From contig NZ_AMSS01000059.1 of NCBI RefSeq assembly GCF_000313935.1, positions 1 to 45,922 of the forward strand: DNA of 45,922 nt. The letters run 5' to 3'. Shown here piece by piece: positions 24,404 through 33,240 of the stretch. A program made the translations under genes and the position numbers. Position 1 is the stretch's first letter. The number at the start of each line of letters is the position of its first letter. Under the pieces are notes generated by a model. It was not told where the DNA came from, searched no databases, and saw only the letters and a program-made list of their open reading frames with translations. Source of the stretch: Acinetobacter sp. WC-141 (GTDB lineage Bacteria > Pseudomonadota > Gammaproteobacteria > Pseudomonadales > Moraxellaceae).

Positions 24404-24608
24404 AAGATTTTTTTTAAATTTATAAAAAATATAAGTTTTTATATGGTTGTCTATTTTTGTAAAAAAATATAAAAAAACAGCTTATGGGGCAGTTAAATAT
24501 TTTCAATATAAATTGATGCAAAAAATAAAAATCTGGTAGTTTTTAATACGGTGTTTTTTTAGGGTATGAGTGATAATCAAAAAAATTCTCGAAAAATGGG
24601 ACATCATT

Positions 24609-25907
24609 TTGAATATCGCAATTATTGGCAGTGGAATGGCAGGTCTTGCGGCAGCAAGAATTCTGAAAGATGCAGGACATACGATCACGATATTTGAAGC
24701 ACTTCCTGGCCGAGGAATGGATAGCCATAGTATTGAGTTCGACGGTGGAATTATTGATGCGCCATTGCGTGTGATGAATCCACATTTGTGGAAAAATACA
24801 CTCAGCCTTGCTGCTCATTTAGGTATTAAAACCTTTCCGGTTCGTACTTATATGTCATGTAGCTGGTTATTTGAAGACCGTACTGAAACATGGTTAACCA
24901 CATCTCGTAGCCGTATTGGTAATTTCCCGATTATCAATAACCGTAAAGGCATTCAGCAATATGGCTGGCGTCTTGTAAAAGGGATGTTGCAATTAAAAAC
25001 TGCAATCCACCAGTTTTTCAAATCTAAAAATCAAGACATTACTCTCGCTGAATTTATTAATCAGAACGATATAGAAGAAGTATTCTGGCATGGTGTAGTA
25101 ATGCCAGTGCTATATACCATTTGTACGTGTAACCCAAAAACAATTGGCGAGTGGCCTGCAAAAAATCTACTTGAGTTTTTACGTCACTTAACTGATGGCG
25201 ATATGCTATTACGTATGAAAGGCGGTACACCTGCATTTGTAGACAGCTTAATTAAAGATATCGACATCCATAGCGGGTCAGCGATTAAAAAAGTTGAATT
25301 ACAAGGCGAAAAGGTACTGGTTGAAAACAGCCAAGGTGAACAGAACTTATTTGATCGAGTGATTGTTGCAACACCAACCTCTAAGATTGATGAGTTTTTA
25401 AACCCTGAACAATTTGCTGAAGATATGAATCTGCTTAAGCAATTCCGTTTTGAGCAAGGTGATCTTGTTATTCATACAGATGCAACAGTCATGCCGCCAC
25501 GTCGTAAAGACTGGTCAGTGCTGAGCTATATGATGGATCGTAAGTTCACACGTCAACAATTTACAGTATGGATGAATGCGGTTGAACCTACGCTTGTGGG
25601 TAAAAATCCAGTATTCCAGACTTGGCGTCCAGTGACTGATATTGACCCTAAAAAAGTCATTTCAAAAGTGACATTAACGCGTGCAGTCGTTGACTCACAA
25701 ACAGTTGCTCTAAATAAAGAATTGCAACAACGCCATTTAGACTTAAACCGTAAAGTATTTTACTGCGGTTCATGGTCATGCGATGGCTTACCAATTTTAG
25801 AGTCAGCAGTCACTTCTGCGATGCATATCGCTGAAATATTAGGTGCGCCTTTACCATTTGTAGGTTTAAAACCTAAGGTTGAAGTTGCCCCAGAACTCGG
25901 CTATTAA
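24609..25907 (+). CDS. FAD/NAD(P)-dependent oxidoreductase (amine oxidase-like)
   Basis: 432 residues from the TTG at 24609, chosen because GGGA lies 7 bp upstream and the protein then starts MNIAIIGSGMAGLAAARIL, the Rossmann GxGxxG FAD-binding motif. The frame is open to a GTG at 24570. A second FAD contact is FEALPGRGMDSHS, and the C-terminus has YCGSWSCDGLPILESAVTSA, the flavin-binding end of amine oxidase/phytoene-desaturase-like enzymes. The substrate is unknown. The adjacent methyltransferase suggests a fatty-acid or lipid modification pathway like those next to cyclopropane-synthase-type genes; that link is a guess. Confidence 0.85.
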   Translation: MNIAIIGSGMAGLAAARILKDAGHTITIFEALPGRGMDSHSIEFDGGIIDAPLRVMNPHLWKNTLSLAAHLGIKTFPVRTYMSCSWLFEDRTETWLTTSRSRIGNFPIINNRKGIQQYGWRLVKGMLQLKTAIHQFFKSKNQDITLAEFINQNDIEEVFWHGVVMPVLYTICTCNPKTIGEWPAKNLLEFLRHLTDGDMLLRMKGGTPAFVDSLIKDIDIHSGSAIKKVELQGEKVLVENSQGEQNLFDRVIVATPTSKIDEFLNPEQFAEDMNLLKQFRFEQGDLVIHTDATVMPPRRKDWSVLSYMMDRKFTRQQFTVWMNAVEPTLVGKNPVFQTWRPVTDIDPKKVISKVTLTRAVVDSQTVALNKELQQRHLDLNRKVFYCGSWSCDGLPILESAVTSAMHIAEILGAPLPFVGLKPKVEVAPELGY

Positions 25908-25911
25908 AATT

Positions 25912-26739
25912 GTGAAAACAAAAGTTCGAGCAGCTCTCTCTCGACTTATTCCTCATAAATATGCAATTGATGCATCAAGCTTGGGGGATGATAAAGAGCT
26001 TGCTTGGACAAATTTGGGTTTTTGGCAAAATACCCAAAATTACCGTGAAGCTTGTTGCCAATTGGCTGACCATTTGGCACAAGCTGTTAATTTAAATTCA
26101 AAAGATCATCTCTTAGATTTAGGCTGCGGACAGGGCGCAAGTTTATTGCATTGGTTACAGTATTATCAGCCTAAAAGCCTCAGTGCAGTTGAATTACAAG
26201 CCCAATGTGTTAATAAAATTCAAAAATTTATCCCAGAAATCAATCAAGTTTTCTGCAGTTCATTTTTAAATTTAAAACAATTTGAATTTAAACAATACTT
26301 CGATGTCGTGCTGTGTATCGATGCCGCTTATCACAGCCATTTAAATTCATTTCTAGATTCAGTTACGCCAGTTTTAAATTCAAAAGGTCGATTAGGTTTT
26401 CATTACCTCATGCGTGCCGACTCATGTCAAAACATGACCGTCTTACAAGAACAAAAGCATCGTTATTTACTCAAAGCAGCGGATGTCGCTTGGGATGCAG
26501 TACCGACTGAAAAAATATTAAGAACGACTTTGGAACAACAGGGTTTTATAGATATTCAAATTGAAGATTTATCTGAGCAAGTATTACTCGGTTTTTCGCA
26601 ATATATTCAAAATCAACAAGGACAAAAGCAAAGCCGAGGATTGGCAAATTTTAAAATTCAAATGACTGCAAAGTTATGCCAACAACTCTACCAAAATGGA
26701 TATGTACGTTATATTCAAATCATAGCAATAAAAAAATAG
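25912..26739 (+). CDS. SAM-dependent methyltransferase, class I
   Basis: About 275 residues. SAM-binding motif I is HLLDLGCGQGASLLHWL, with motif II SLSAVELQAQCV and FDVVLCIDAAYHSHLNSFLD. The sequence resembles cyclopropane-synthase/ubiquinone-type small methyltransferases, but no substrate motif is recognised. GTG at 25912 follows the oxidoreductase stop by 4 bp; an upstream TTG at 25879 overlapping that gene is possible. Probably co-transcribed with the FAD oxidoreductase and the GFA protein. Confidence 0.82.
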   Translation: MKTKVRAALSRLIPHKYAIDASSLGDDKELAWTNLGFWQNTQNYREACCQLADHLAQAVNLNSKDHLLDLGCGQGASLLHWLQYYQPKSLSAVELQAQCVNKIQKFIPEINQVFCSSFLNLKQFEFKQYFDVVLCIDAAYHSHLNSFLDSVTPVLNSKGRLGFHYLMRADSCQNMTVLQEQKHRYLLKAADVAWDAVPTEKILRTTLEQQGFIDIQIEDLSEQVLLGFSQYIQNQQGQKQSRGLANFKIQMTAKLCQQLYQNGYVRYIQIIAIKK

Positions 26740-26749
26740 AGGATGAGCC

Positions 26750-27172
26750 ATGTCAGCCAAATATCAAGGATCGTGTTTATGTGGAGCTGTGAGCTATCAA
26801 AGCGAAGCGGAGCCACGTTATAGCTTTAATTGCCATTGTCGAGATTGCCAGAAGGCAACAGGTTCAGCATATGCACCAATTGCTTTTTTTCACCAATCTG
26901 AATTGAAAGTGAATGGTGAACTTAAATATTTTGAGACTTTAGGATCTTCTGGCCGACCTATTAAACGGGCATTTTGCCCGACTTGTGGTTCTCAGCTTTT
27001 TGGCTTACCTGAAATTGCCCCTGAAATGATTTCAATACGTGCAGGTACGCTTGATGACCCAAGTCTCTATCAGCCTAGAGCAGAGGTGTTTGTGAGCCAA
27101 GCCTATGCTTGGGATACGCTGAACCCAAACCTTAGACACTTTGAAAAAATGATAGAGAAGAGCAAGAAATAA
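26750..27172 (+). CDS. GFA (glutathione-dependent formaldehyde-activating) family protein
   Basis: 140 residues with the zinc-binding cysteines of the GFA fold: GSCLCGAVSY, FNCHCRDCQKATGSAY and AFCPTCGSQLFG, plus SIRAGTLDDP. GAGGA lies 6-7 bp before the ATG. Homologues include S-(hydroxymethyl)glutathione synthase and proteins of unknown function; the specific reaction here is not known. 10 bp downstream of the methyltransferase, so likely the same operon. Converges with the small membrane-protein gene with 3 bp between the stops. Confidence 0.88.
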   Translation: MSAKYQGSCLCGAVSYQSEAEPRYSFNCHCRDCQKATGSAYAPIAFFHQSELKVNGELKYFETLGSSGRPIKRAFCPTCGSQLFGLPEIAPEMISIRAGTLDDPSLYQPRAEVFVSQAYAWDTLNPNLRHFEKMIEKSKK

Positions 27173-27175
27173 GGC

Positions 27176-27346
27176 TTAATTAAAGAAGCCAAATATTGCC
27201 AAAGCACAGATTAAAGTAAGACTGCCATGGGCTAAGAATAATATAGTTTTTCTAAATTTTAGCTGAGGCATTTTACTTACAACAATAATTAGGCATGCCA
27301 GTATGATCACTAAAGGCTGGAAAATATTTGATGGCAAAGTAAACAT
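27176..27346 (-). CDS. Small two-helix membrane protein, 56 residues
   Basis: ATG at 27346 with AAGGA 5 bp upstream. Two hydrophobic helices (PLVIILACLIIVVS and LTLICALAIFGFF) are separated by a basic loop (KMPQLKFRKT). Codon use is ordinary and the gene fits tightly against the convergent GFA gene. No family recognised; many Acinetobacter genomes carry such small membrane proteins of unknown role. Confidence 0.7.
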   Translation of the reverse strand: MFTLPSNIFQPLVIILACLIIVVSKMPQLKFRKTILFLAHGSLTLICALAIFGFFN

Positions 27347-27505
27347 CTCGTTCCTTGTTATTTTTAAATATATTTTAGAAATAAAGTAATAAATTCATTA
27401 TAGCGTGTTCTTATTTAATTGATGAATTGAACTTCTTCATGAATTCATATTTTCGTTTTTTATTTTCAGATATAGGCAAATCAAGTCTTAAATTTGAAAG
27501 CACTA

Positions 27506-27523
27506 TGTACGCTTTTTCTTACA
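27506..27523. promoter_or_regulatory. GacA/UvrY-type upstream activating sequence
   Basis: TGTACG-CTTTTT-CTTACA matches the 18-bp GacA box TGTAAG-N6-CTTACA with a single mismatch. It is centred about 65 bp upstream of the predicted start of the GGA-rich RNA. A TATGAT -10 box is at 27568-27573 and there is no good -35, consistent with activator dependence. Confidence 0.6.
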
Positions 27524-27579
27524 TATATTCAGGGAAATGACTTCTTTTTATGACCTCACGAATTGCCTATGATGAACTC

Positions 27580-27707
27580 ATCAGGAACAGGAAGTTCCGA
27601 AACGTAAAACAACAATAATAAGTTTAAGCATCAGGACGTGAGGTATTACAGGAAGTGTACCTAGTAACGAAATACGAAAAAAGCCCAACAGGATGCTGGG
27701 CTTTTTT
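27580..27707 (+). ncRNA. Candidate Csr/Rsm-type regulatory RNA (CsrA/RsmA sponge)
   Basis: The start is predicted about 7 bp after the TATGAT box; the end is a strong terminator, stem AAAAAAGCCCA (27677-27687)/TGGGCTTTTTT (27697-27707). GGA motifs sit in hairpin loops: GGAAC-AGGAA-GTTCC (27584-27598), AGGTA...AC-AGGAA-GT...TACCT (27641-27662), and ACAGGATGC in the terminator loop (27688-27696); a further TCAGGACG is at 27631-27638. ACAGGAAG/ACAGGATG match the CsrA site consensus. No ORF with coding signs is present. Such RNAs bind and sequester CsrA and are switched on by GacS/GacA. The terminator may also serve the convergent gene at 27717. Confidence 0.6.
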
Positions 27708-27716
27708 CATTTTCTA

Positions 27717-28100
27717 TTAACGAATTTCTTTTCCACCTAAGGCTGCACAATCAACTGGCGTATTCCACTTTACGGCTGTTCCTGTGAGTACTGGGCGAAC
27801 AATACGCCACGGCCAGAAACCAAATCTTTGGCTTTGATGGTAATTAATCACCACATCTGCACCATATTTACGGGCAACGTTAGCTAATTTAGGTTTTACT
27901 TCTTCAAAACCACCATAGGTTCCTTTTGCGGCTTTAATACGTTTAATAGATTTATAGTGCTCTGCTGAAGGAGTCCCCTCAATTAAGCAAATTGGTGGAT
28001 TTGCAGTAGTTTGCATCTGAGCTTGAGATTTAGTGTCCTGAGCATATGTTGTTAAAGGTAATGTTAGAAATAAAGCAGGTAAAATAAAATGAAGTTTCAT
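27717..28100 (-). CDS. Secreted hypothetical protein
   Basis: 127 residues. A signal peptide is clear: MKLHFILPALFLTLPLTTYA then Q, with a type I cleavage site after TYA. The mature part (KYGADVVINYHQSQRF, PWRIVRPVLTGTAVKW) resembles periplasmic/outer-membrane proteins of the YbjQ/YdgH-like heavy-metal-binding shape, but this is weak. Two Cys residues (CLIEG and VDCAAL) could form a disulfide. Stop lies 10 bp from the terminator of the candidate Csr/Rsm RNA. Confidence 0.75.
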   Translation of the reverse strand: MKLHFILPALFLTLPLTTYAQDTKSQAQMQTTANPPICLIEGTPSAEHYKSIKRIKAAKGTYGGFEEVKPKLANVARKYGADVVINYHQSQRFGFWPWRIVRPVLTGTAVKWNTPVDCAALGGKEIR

Positions 28101-28370
28101 ATTTTTCCTTGTTGGTATCTTAATGAATTAAAGTTTATAAAATAGGTCTTATTCATATGACCTTATTTGGTGGCGCATTATAATCGTATCTTTTTAATAT
28201 TTCTTATTTTAATCTTATATTTTTTAATAAATTAGCAGCATCATATTTAGTTTTAAAATAATAAATTTGCTTTAGAAAATTATTTTTAAGTTTATATTTA
28301 TAATAAATTTTGAGGTAAGTATATTCCTACAAAATATGATGAATATACTATGCCTAAAATTATAGACAAC

Positions 28371-28404
28371 AAAAAACCCCATAAATCAAGTATTCATGAG
28401 GTTT
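28371..28404 (-). terminator. Probable terminator of tRNA-Thr
   Basis: On the minus strand AAACC-t-CAT pairs with ATG-g-GGTTT and is followed by a T run. It starts 6 bp downstream of the tRNA 3' end. Confidence 0.65.
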
Positions 28405-28409
28405 AATGA

Positions 28410-28485
<76 letters not shown>

Positions 28486-28596
28486 AACGTGGAGTGAATT
28501 TTACAGTTTCTTAAAAAAATTACAAGCCAAAAAATGATCACTTAAATTTTTTCTATCAATTTTTAAATGCTCGTGTGGTTAAGCTCTAGAAATAAT

Positions 28597-28923
28597 TTAA
28601 GACTTCAATACATAAATAAAAGAATCAACACGTTCGCCACTATTTAAAGTGACCTGTACAGGTACTCTTTCGTATTGTTCGCCTTCAAAGTCATCTAGTA
28701 ATTTCCAGTTTGCATTTAAATGCTCTGAGCTAAAAACAAAACCTTGAACTTGATTGGCCTTATTGTCGAGCACGATTCCCGGATAGCCTAAATCCGCGCC
28801 CCAACCTTCATTACGCAAGGTTCCGTTTACCCAACCTTCTGTCCATTGTCCGCCAATATTTTCAAGTATATGTGCATTAGGACGACCTGGGCCTAAAGTG
28901 CCATAAACAAATAAACTCGACAT
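28597..28923 (-). CDS. Gamma-glutamylcyclotransferase-like protein (GGCT/YtfP fold)
   Basis: 108 residues. The N-terminus SSLFVYGTLGPGRPNAHIL is the substrate-binding YGTL loop of GGCT-like proteins. The catalytic Glu is in LLDDFEGEQYERVPVQV, typical of the family. Members act on gamma-glutamyl amines or amino acids; the substrate here is unknown. It lies 23 bp after the MFS gene on the same strand and is probably co-transcribed. Confidence 0.88.
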   Translation of the reverse strand: MSSLFVYGTLGPGRPNAHILENIGGQWTEGWVNGTLRNEGWGADLGYPGIVLDNKANQVQGFVFSSEHLNANWKLLDDFEGEQYERVPVQVTLNSGERVDSFIYVLKS

Positions 28924-28946
28924 GTGATTTTCCTTTAATTAAAAAA

Positions 28947-30191
28947 TTAATGAGCTTTTGCGTGTGATGTGTAAATGACTAAAAATATTCCAAGTAACGA
29001 CAGTCCAACGGTTAAACCTACAATCGCACTCCAGCCGCCGTGTAACCAGAACCATCCGCCCGCTGAGCCAACAATACTCGAACCCATATAGTAAAAAAGT
29101 AAGTAGAGTGAACTGGCGTGGGCTTTAGCTTGTTTGCTTTCAGCACCAACGGAACTACTGGTAAGTGAGTGAGTAATAAAGAAACCCGTGGTAATAAATG
29201 CAATACCAATAATAATGCCGAACAAAGAGGTGAGCAGTGTCATAAGGCTACCCACAATCATTAAGGCAAAGCCACTCATCATCATGGTTTTTTTGCCGAA
29301 GCGATCAGCTAAGCTGCCTGCTAACGATGAAGACACCATACCGAAGCTATACGACAAGAAAATAAGGCTAATTTGAGTCTGACTCAGTGAATAAGGTGCT
29401 CCGCTTAAACGGAAAGTGGCGTAGTTAAACAAGGTAACAAACACACTCGTGAGCAAGAAACCAATGGCAAATAGGCGTAGTAATTTGAAATTACTTAAAT
29501 GGGTCCGCCACATTTGCAGGTGAAAATCTAAATTCAAACCTTTTTTCTGGACGAAATTACGCGAAGCAGGAAGTAAATTTAAAAAGGCAATTGAGCAAAT
29601 AAAACAGATTGCCCCAAGTAAGCCTAAGGCTGTGCGCCATGAAAAATATTCAATCAAAATACCCATGCCGACACGACCCATCATGCCACCAAAGGCTGTA
29701 CCTGCAATGTATAAACCCATGGTTTTACCCAAGTGTTCAGGTGCGATTTCTTCGGCAATCCAAGCCATGGTTACGGCTGGTACACCGCCGAGTAATAGAC
29801 CCTCTAGTGCTCGAGCTATGAGTAAGCTGTGCCAGTTAGGCGTAAACATGGCCACAATATTAAGAATAGCTGCACACAGCATTGAGCTGAAGATCACGCC
29901 ACGACGACCAATTGCCTGTGAAAAAGCACTAGATAGAACAATTGAAATCGCTAAAAAGGCAGTTGTTAAAGACAGGGCAAGGGAGCTGCTCGCAGGGCTA
30001 ATCTGGAAGCTTTGGCTAAAAGCTGGCAGGAGCGGTTGTACGCAATAAATCAGAGAGAAACTGGCAAAGCCTACGAGGAATAAAGCGAATCCTGCATGCT
30101 TATAGGCTTTGGTCCCTTTGTGAATCCATTCGCGGGAAAGAACAGAAGTTGCCTCAGTGCTTAAGGTACTGGGTGTAGATGAAGAGCTCAT
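28947..30191 (-). CDS. MFS transporter (DHA1-like drug/metabolite exporter)
   Basis: 414 residues with about 12 membrane helices. Family motif A-like loop SQAIGRRGVIFSSMLCA sits between helices 2 and 3, and ADRFGKKTMMMSGF at the mirrored position between 8 and 9. N-terminal VQPLLPAFSQSFQISPASSS resembles YnfM-type exporters. Inner membrane, proton-driven efflux. Divergent from a LysR gene at 30332, which probably regulates it; a 12-bp inverted repeat lies at both ends of the shared promoter and the first half overlaps this start codon. Confidence 0.88.
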   Translation of the reverse strand: MSSSSTPSTLSTEATSVLSREWIHKGTKAYKHAGFALFLVGFASFSLIYCVQPLLPAFSQSFQISPASSSLALSLTTAFLAISIVLSSAFSQAIGRRGVIFSSMLCAAILNIVAMFTPNWHSLLIARALEGLLLGGVPAVTMAWIAEEIAPEHLGKTMGLYIAGTAFGGMMGRVGMGILIEYFSWRTALGLLGAICFICSIAFLNLLPASRNFVQKKGLNLDFHLQMWRTHLSNFKLLRLFAIGFLLTSVFVTLFNYATFRLSGAPYSLSQTQISLIFLSYSFGMVSSSLAGSLADRFGKKTMMMSGFALMIVGSLMTLLTSLFGIIIGIAFITTGFFITHSLTSSSVGAESKQAKAHASSLYLLFYYMGSSIVGSAGGWFWLHGGWSAIVGLTVGLSLLGIFLVIYTSHAKAH

Positions 30192-30317
30192 ATCATGACC
30201 ATGACAGAAAAGAAGTGCAGTGCTATAGAGCGGTGCTGCATCGAGAAAATTCGATAAATAAAAATTAGCAATTTAGGAGGTATTTTTCTAATATATTTAA
30301 CAATGGGTCATGATATG
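30189..30317. promoter_or_regulatory. Distant 12-bp inverted repeat flanking the MFS/LysR promoters
   Basis: CATATCATGACC (30189-30200) and GGTCATGATATG (30306-30317) are exact reverse complements 105 bp apart. One overlaps the MFS start codon, the other lies 15 bp before the LysR start. They could be paired LysR sites that act by looping. Confidence 0.4.
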
Positions 30318-30331
30318 TTTTATATATAACG

Positions 30332-31231
30332 ATGGAACTAAGACATATACGCTACTTTTTAGCGGTAGCAGAAGAAAAAAACTTTACCAGAGCGGCGCAT
30401 CGTTTAAATATGAGTCAGCCGCCTTTAAGTATGCAAATACGAGACTTAGAAGAAGAGCTGGGCGCAGATTTATTTATTCGTTCTCCGCATGGAGTGGAAC
30501 TGACTGAAGCAGGGTTGGCCTTTTTAAATGCGATTCAGCCTGTACAGCAGCGGGTAGAAGATGCCGCTAACTTGGTCAAACAGGTGGCAAATGGTGAAGT
30601 AGGTCAATTACGATTAGGCTTTACAGGCACTTCAATGTTGAACCCTCTAATTCCTAAATGCGTTCGCTATTTCCAGCAGCAATATCCTAAAGTGAATCTT
30701 AAACTTGAAGAAGCCAACACCTTACTTCTCATCGATTTGCTGCTTGAAGATTGTTTAGATGTCGCGATTATTCGCTCGCCTCGCCACATTCCAGACAGTT
30801 TAATTATTCAAGAATTATTAGCGGAACCACTCATTGCAGCTTTGCCTTCCGAGTCTTTTCAACTCAACGATACATCATCAGAAATTGATTTAACTGCGCT
30901 ACGAGAGCTTGATTTTATTGTCTCGCCACCTTCCATTAGTGCAGGGCTTTTTGATGCGATTAAACAAGCCTGTCATGAGCGGGGTTTTGAACCTAAAATT
31001 GGACAAAATGCCCCACAAATTGTGTCGATTTTATCATTGGTGTCTGCAAATTTGGGGGTGTCTTTGGTACCCGAGTCGACCAAACAATTGCAAATACAGG
31101 GCGTGGCTTATCGTTCTTTGAAAGCACCTGTACCTACGGTGGGTTTAGGGCTAGCTTATAAAAAACATAACCCTTCACAAATGGCGATTAATTTTGCCAG
31201 TGTGGTACAAGATATTCGCCATTTTAATTAA
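30332..31231 (+). CDS. LysR-family transcriptional regulator (BenM/CatM-like)
   Basis: 299 residues. Canonical LysR HTH: MELRHIRYFLAVAEEKNFTR then RLNMSQPPLSMQIRDLEEEL. The effector domain starts near residue 90 (LRLGFTGTSMLNPLIPKCV). Closest by eye to BenM/CatM-type regulators of aromatic catabolism, but no catabolic gene is nearby; the divergent MFS exporter is the likely target. Confidence 0.9.
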   Translation: MELRHIRYFLAVAEEKNFTRAAHRLNMSQPPLSMQIRDLEEELGADLFIRSPHGVELTEAGLAFLNAIQPVQQRVEDAANLVKQVANGEVGQLRLGFTGTSMLNPLIPKCVRYFQQQYPKVNLKLEEANTLLLIDLLLEDCLDVAIIRSPRHIPDSLIIQELLAEPLIAALPSESFQLNDTSSEIDLTALRELDFIVSPPSISAGLFDAIKQACHERGFEPKIGQNAPQIVSILSLVSANLGVSLVPESTKQLQIQGVAYRSLKAPVPTVGLGLAYKKHNPSQMAINFASVVQDIRHFN

Positions 31232-31778
31232 ATACTATAATAAGAGACTAAAGCTTATTTACTATATAACTACCTATAGTTCTTGGCTTATATAAAAATT
31301 TTTTAATTTTGGCTGAAAAATAGGCTTATGAATAAAGATTTTTATCTACAAATCATAAAAATTATTATTTTATTTTTTAATAGAATTTATAAAAACTTAA
31401 TAGTGTTGGAAATTCAGTAAAATTTTTATATTAGTTTTAGTAATAAATTAATTGGTAATTTAAATTTATTCTTAATTATGAACAATTAATCAATTGTTAG
31501 GAATTTTTTATAATTTAAATTTAAGCAAAGGCTTACTGTGTTTTTTATAAAATTTAATAATAAGAAAAATGTATTTATACCTCTATCGATGTTTTAATTA
31601 ATTGTTGCGGCACTAATTTTTTCTTATTTTCAATTTTAAATTAAACTGAATAGTAATAATTATTACAAATAAAGTTTATTCAATTTGAGTACATGGATTT
31701 AAATTAGAGTAAATGCTACACTTGTGAATAATTAATGAAACTTAATATAAATAAGAATTTTATAATCAGGATGAAATA
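31232..31778. other. AT-rich gene-free stretch
   Basis: About 550 bp of very AT-rich sequence with stops in all frames; I see no gene, repeat family or terminator with good support. It precedes a small ORF at 31779 that has a proper ribosome-binding site. Such AT-richness next to the isonitrile genes is compatible with horizontal acquisition and H-NS silencing. Confidence 0.5.
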
Positions 31779-31859
31779 ATGAAAGTCATATCTAATGAAT
31801 ACGTTGTTATTGTTGGTTCAATAGCCGGTAATTATTTAATTGATGTATTGGTTGGTTAA
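31779..31859 (+). CDS. Candidate 26-residue micropeptide upstream of the isonitrile genes
   Basis: ATG 31779 preceded by AGGA at 7 bp. The peptide begins MKVISNEYVVIVGSIAGN and ends in LVG, so it has a charged start and a hydrophobic glycine-containing rest, faintly like leader or bacteriocin-precursor peptides. No family recognised. The interval 31860-32244 to the isnA start has only a weak AACTC/GAGTT hairpin (31899-31918). Confidence 0.35.
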   Translation: MKVISNEYVVIVGSIAGNYLIDVLVG

Positions 31860-32244
31860 TGTTATAGAATTTTAAATTTATATTTATAACGATTTAGGAA
31901 CTCTAAAAATTTGGAGTTAAATTATTGTAAATATGGTTTATATTTTTTGAAAAAATGTGATGAAGAGATATTGAATCCCAATTTAAGGCAGGTAGGCCAT
32001 ATTTAATATTATAAAATTCTTGTAAACCTGATTGACTAGTCTAAATTTCATTAAGGTCTTGTCGCATAGAATAAAAATATTGATGTCATTATAGAAATAG
32101 GAGTAATTGCTATAGAAGTTATTGTTGGAGAGAGATTTAAATGAACTAAATTAAATTTATCTATAAAGTAATATTGAAAATCTAAATCAAGGCTTAAAAA
32201 TAAGTCTAATTGATAAATGTATAAAGGAAATAAGGGTTTTTGTT

Positions 32245-33207
32245 GTGGAACAAATTTTAAATAATGATTTAATGTTAGCTGAGCAGATCGTAAAATTAAT
32301 TTTTCATAAGCGCCGTTTATTAGCAAATGACTCAGAGCAAGAGAACTTTCAAGAAGAAGCTTTTTTACATATTCAAAAAGTATTGAATTTTGTCAAAAAT
32401 AAACAACCTATTCATATGATTTTACCTGCTTTTCCAGCTAAATCACCAAATAGGAAAAAAACTTTAGATATTTTCCCTGATAAAGGTGAGGAATTAGCTT
32501 TAGCAACATTGAATAAATTATGTGAAAAAATAAAAAATATTTATGCACCTGGAGCAAAGTTAACGATTTGTTCTGATGGAAGGGTTTTTGCTGAACTCGT
32601 ACGAATCCCGGATGAGGCCATATCTTCTTATAAATATGATCTTATAGAGAGAGTGGGAAAACCTTATGCAGATAATATTGATTACTTTGATTTAGATGAT
32701 GTTTTTCAAGATATACCAGAATATAGCACACTGCGTGAAGAGTTGATGGTTCAATATGGAGAGTCATTACTAAGCTTAAAACACCGATGTAAGCAAGAAA
32801 AACCAGCAGCTGAAATGTATCGTGGGATTTGTCGCTTTTTGACTGAGGATTTTTCAGGTCTTAATGAATTCAAAGGTTGGTCAAAAAACCAGATATTAAA
32901 TGTAGCTCGTATGAATGCTTACCGGGTAATTCAAAGAAGTAATGCATGGACTAATTTATTGAAGGAGCAATTCCCCAATTCGGTTCGTCTTAGTATTCAT
33001 CCACAACCCCGAGTTTCAGAAAAAATTGGAATATTTTTGATGGACTCGGATGACAATTGGCGTACACCTTGGCATTCGGTCGTTATACAAGATGATGATG
33101 GATTTACTTTGGTTCCACGACACAAAGCAGAAGAAGAAAATGCTTTATTGATCTTTAAAGATGGAAAAGCTAGCCATTATTTGCGTAATAACCAACAAGA
33201 AATGTAA
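32245..33207 (+). CDS. isnA: Isonitrile synthase (PvcA/IsnA, DIT1 family)
   Basis: 320 residues. The family signature is clear: MILPAFPAKSPNRKKTLD, then PDKGEELALATLNKLCE and PGAKLTICSDGRVFAEL. PvcA/IsnA enzymes convert the amino group of Tyr or Trp to an isonitrile using ribulose-5-phosphate as the carbon source. GTG start at 32245 is supported by AAGGG 8 bp upstream. It is followed after 33 bp by the dioxygenase partner. Which amino acid is used cannot be read from the sequence. Base composition is AT-rich compared with the gab region. Confidence 0.9.
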   Translation: MEQILNNDLMLAEQIVKLIFHKRRLLANDSEQENFQEEAFLHIQKVLNFVKNKQPIHMILPAFPAKSPNRKKTLDIFPDKGEELALATLNKLCEKIKNIYAPGAKLTICSDGRVFAELVRIPDEAISSYKYDLIERVGKPYADNIDYFDLDDVFQDIPEYSTLREELMVQYGESLLSLKHRCKQEKPAAEMYRGICRFLTEDFSGLNEFKGWSKNQILNVARMNAYRVIQRSNAWTNLLKEQFPNSVRLSIHPQPRVSEKIGIFLMDSDDNWRTPWHSVVIQDDDGFTLVPRHKAEEENALLIFKDGKASHYLRNNQQEM

Positions 33208-33240
33208 GTAAATATAGTTTTATATTTAGAGATTTGAATA

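Noticed and set aside
29632..30048. 138-codon ORF antisense to the MFS gene
   Set aside because: Mirror reading of transmembrane codons, no family, no ribosome-binding site.
32051..32326. 91-codon minus-strand ORF over the isnA start
   Set aside because: It overlaps the isnA coding start antisense, has low complexity composition and no Shine-Dalgarno.
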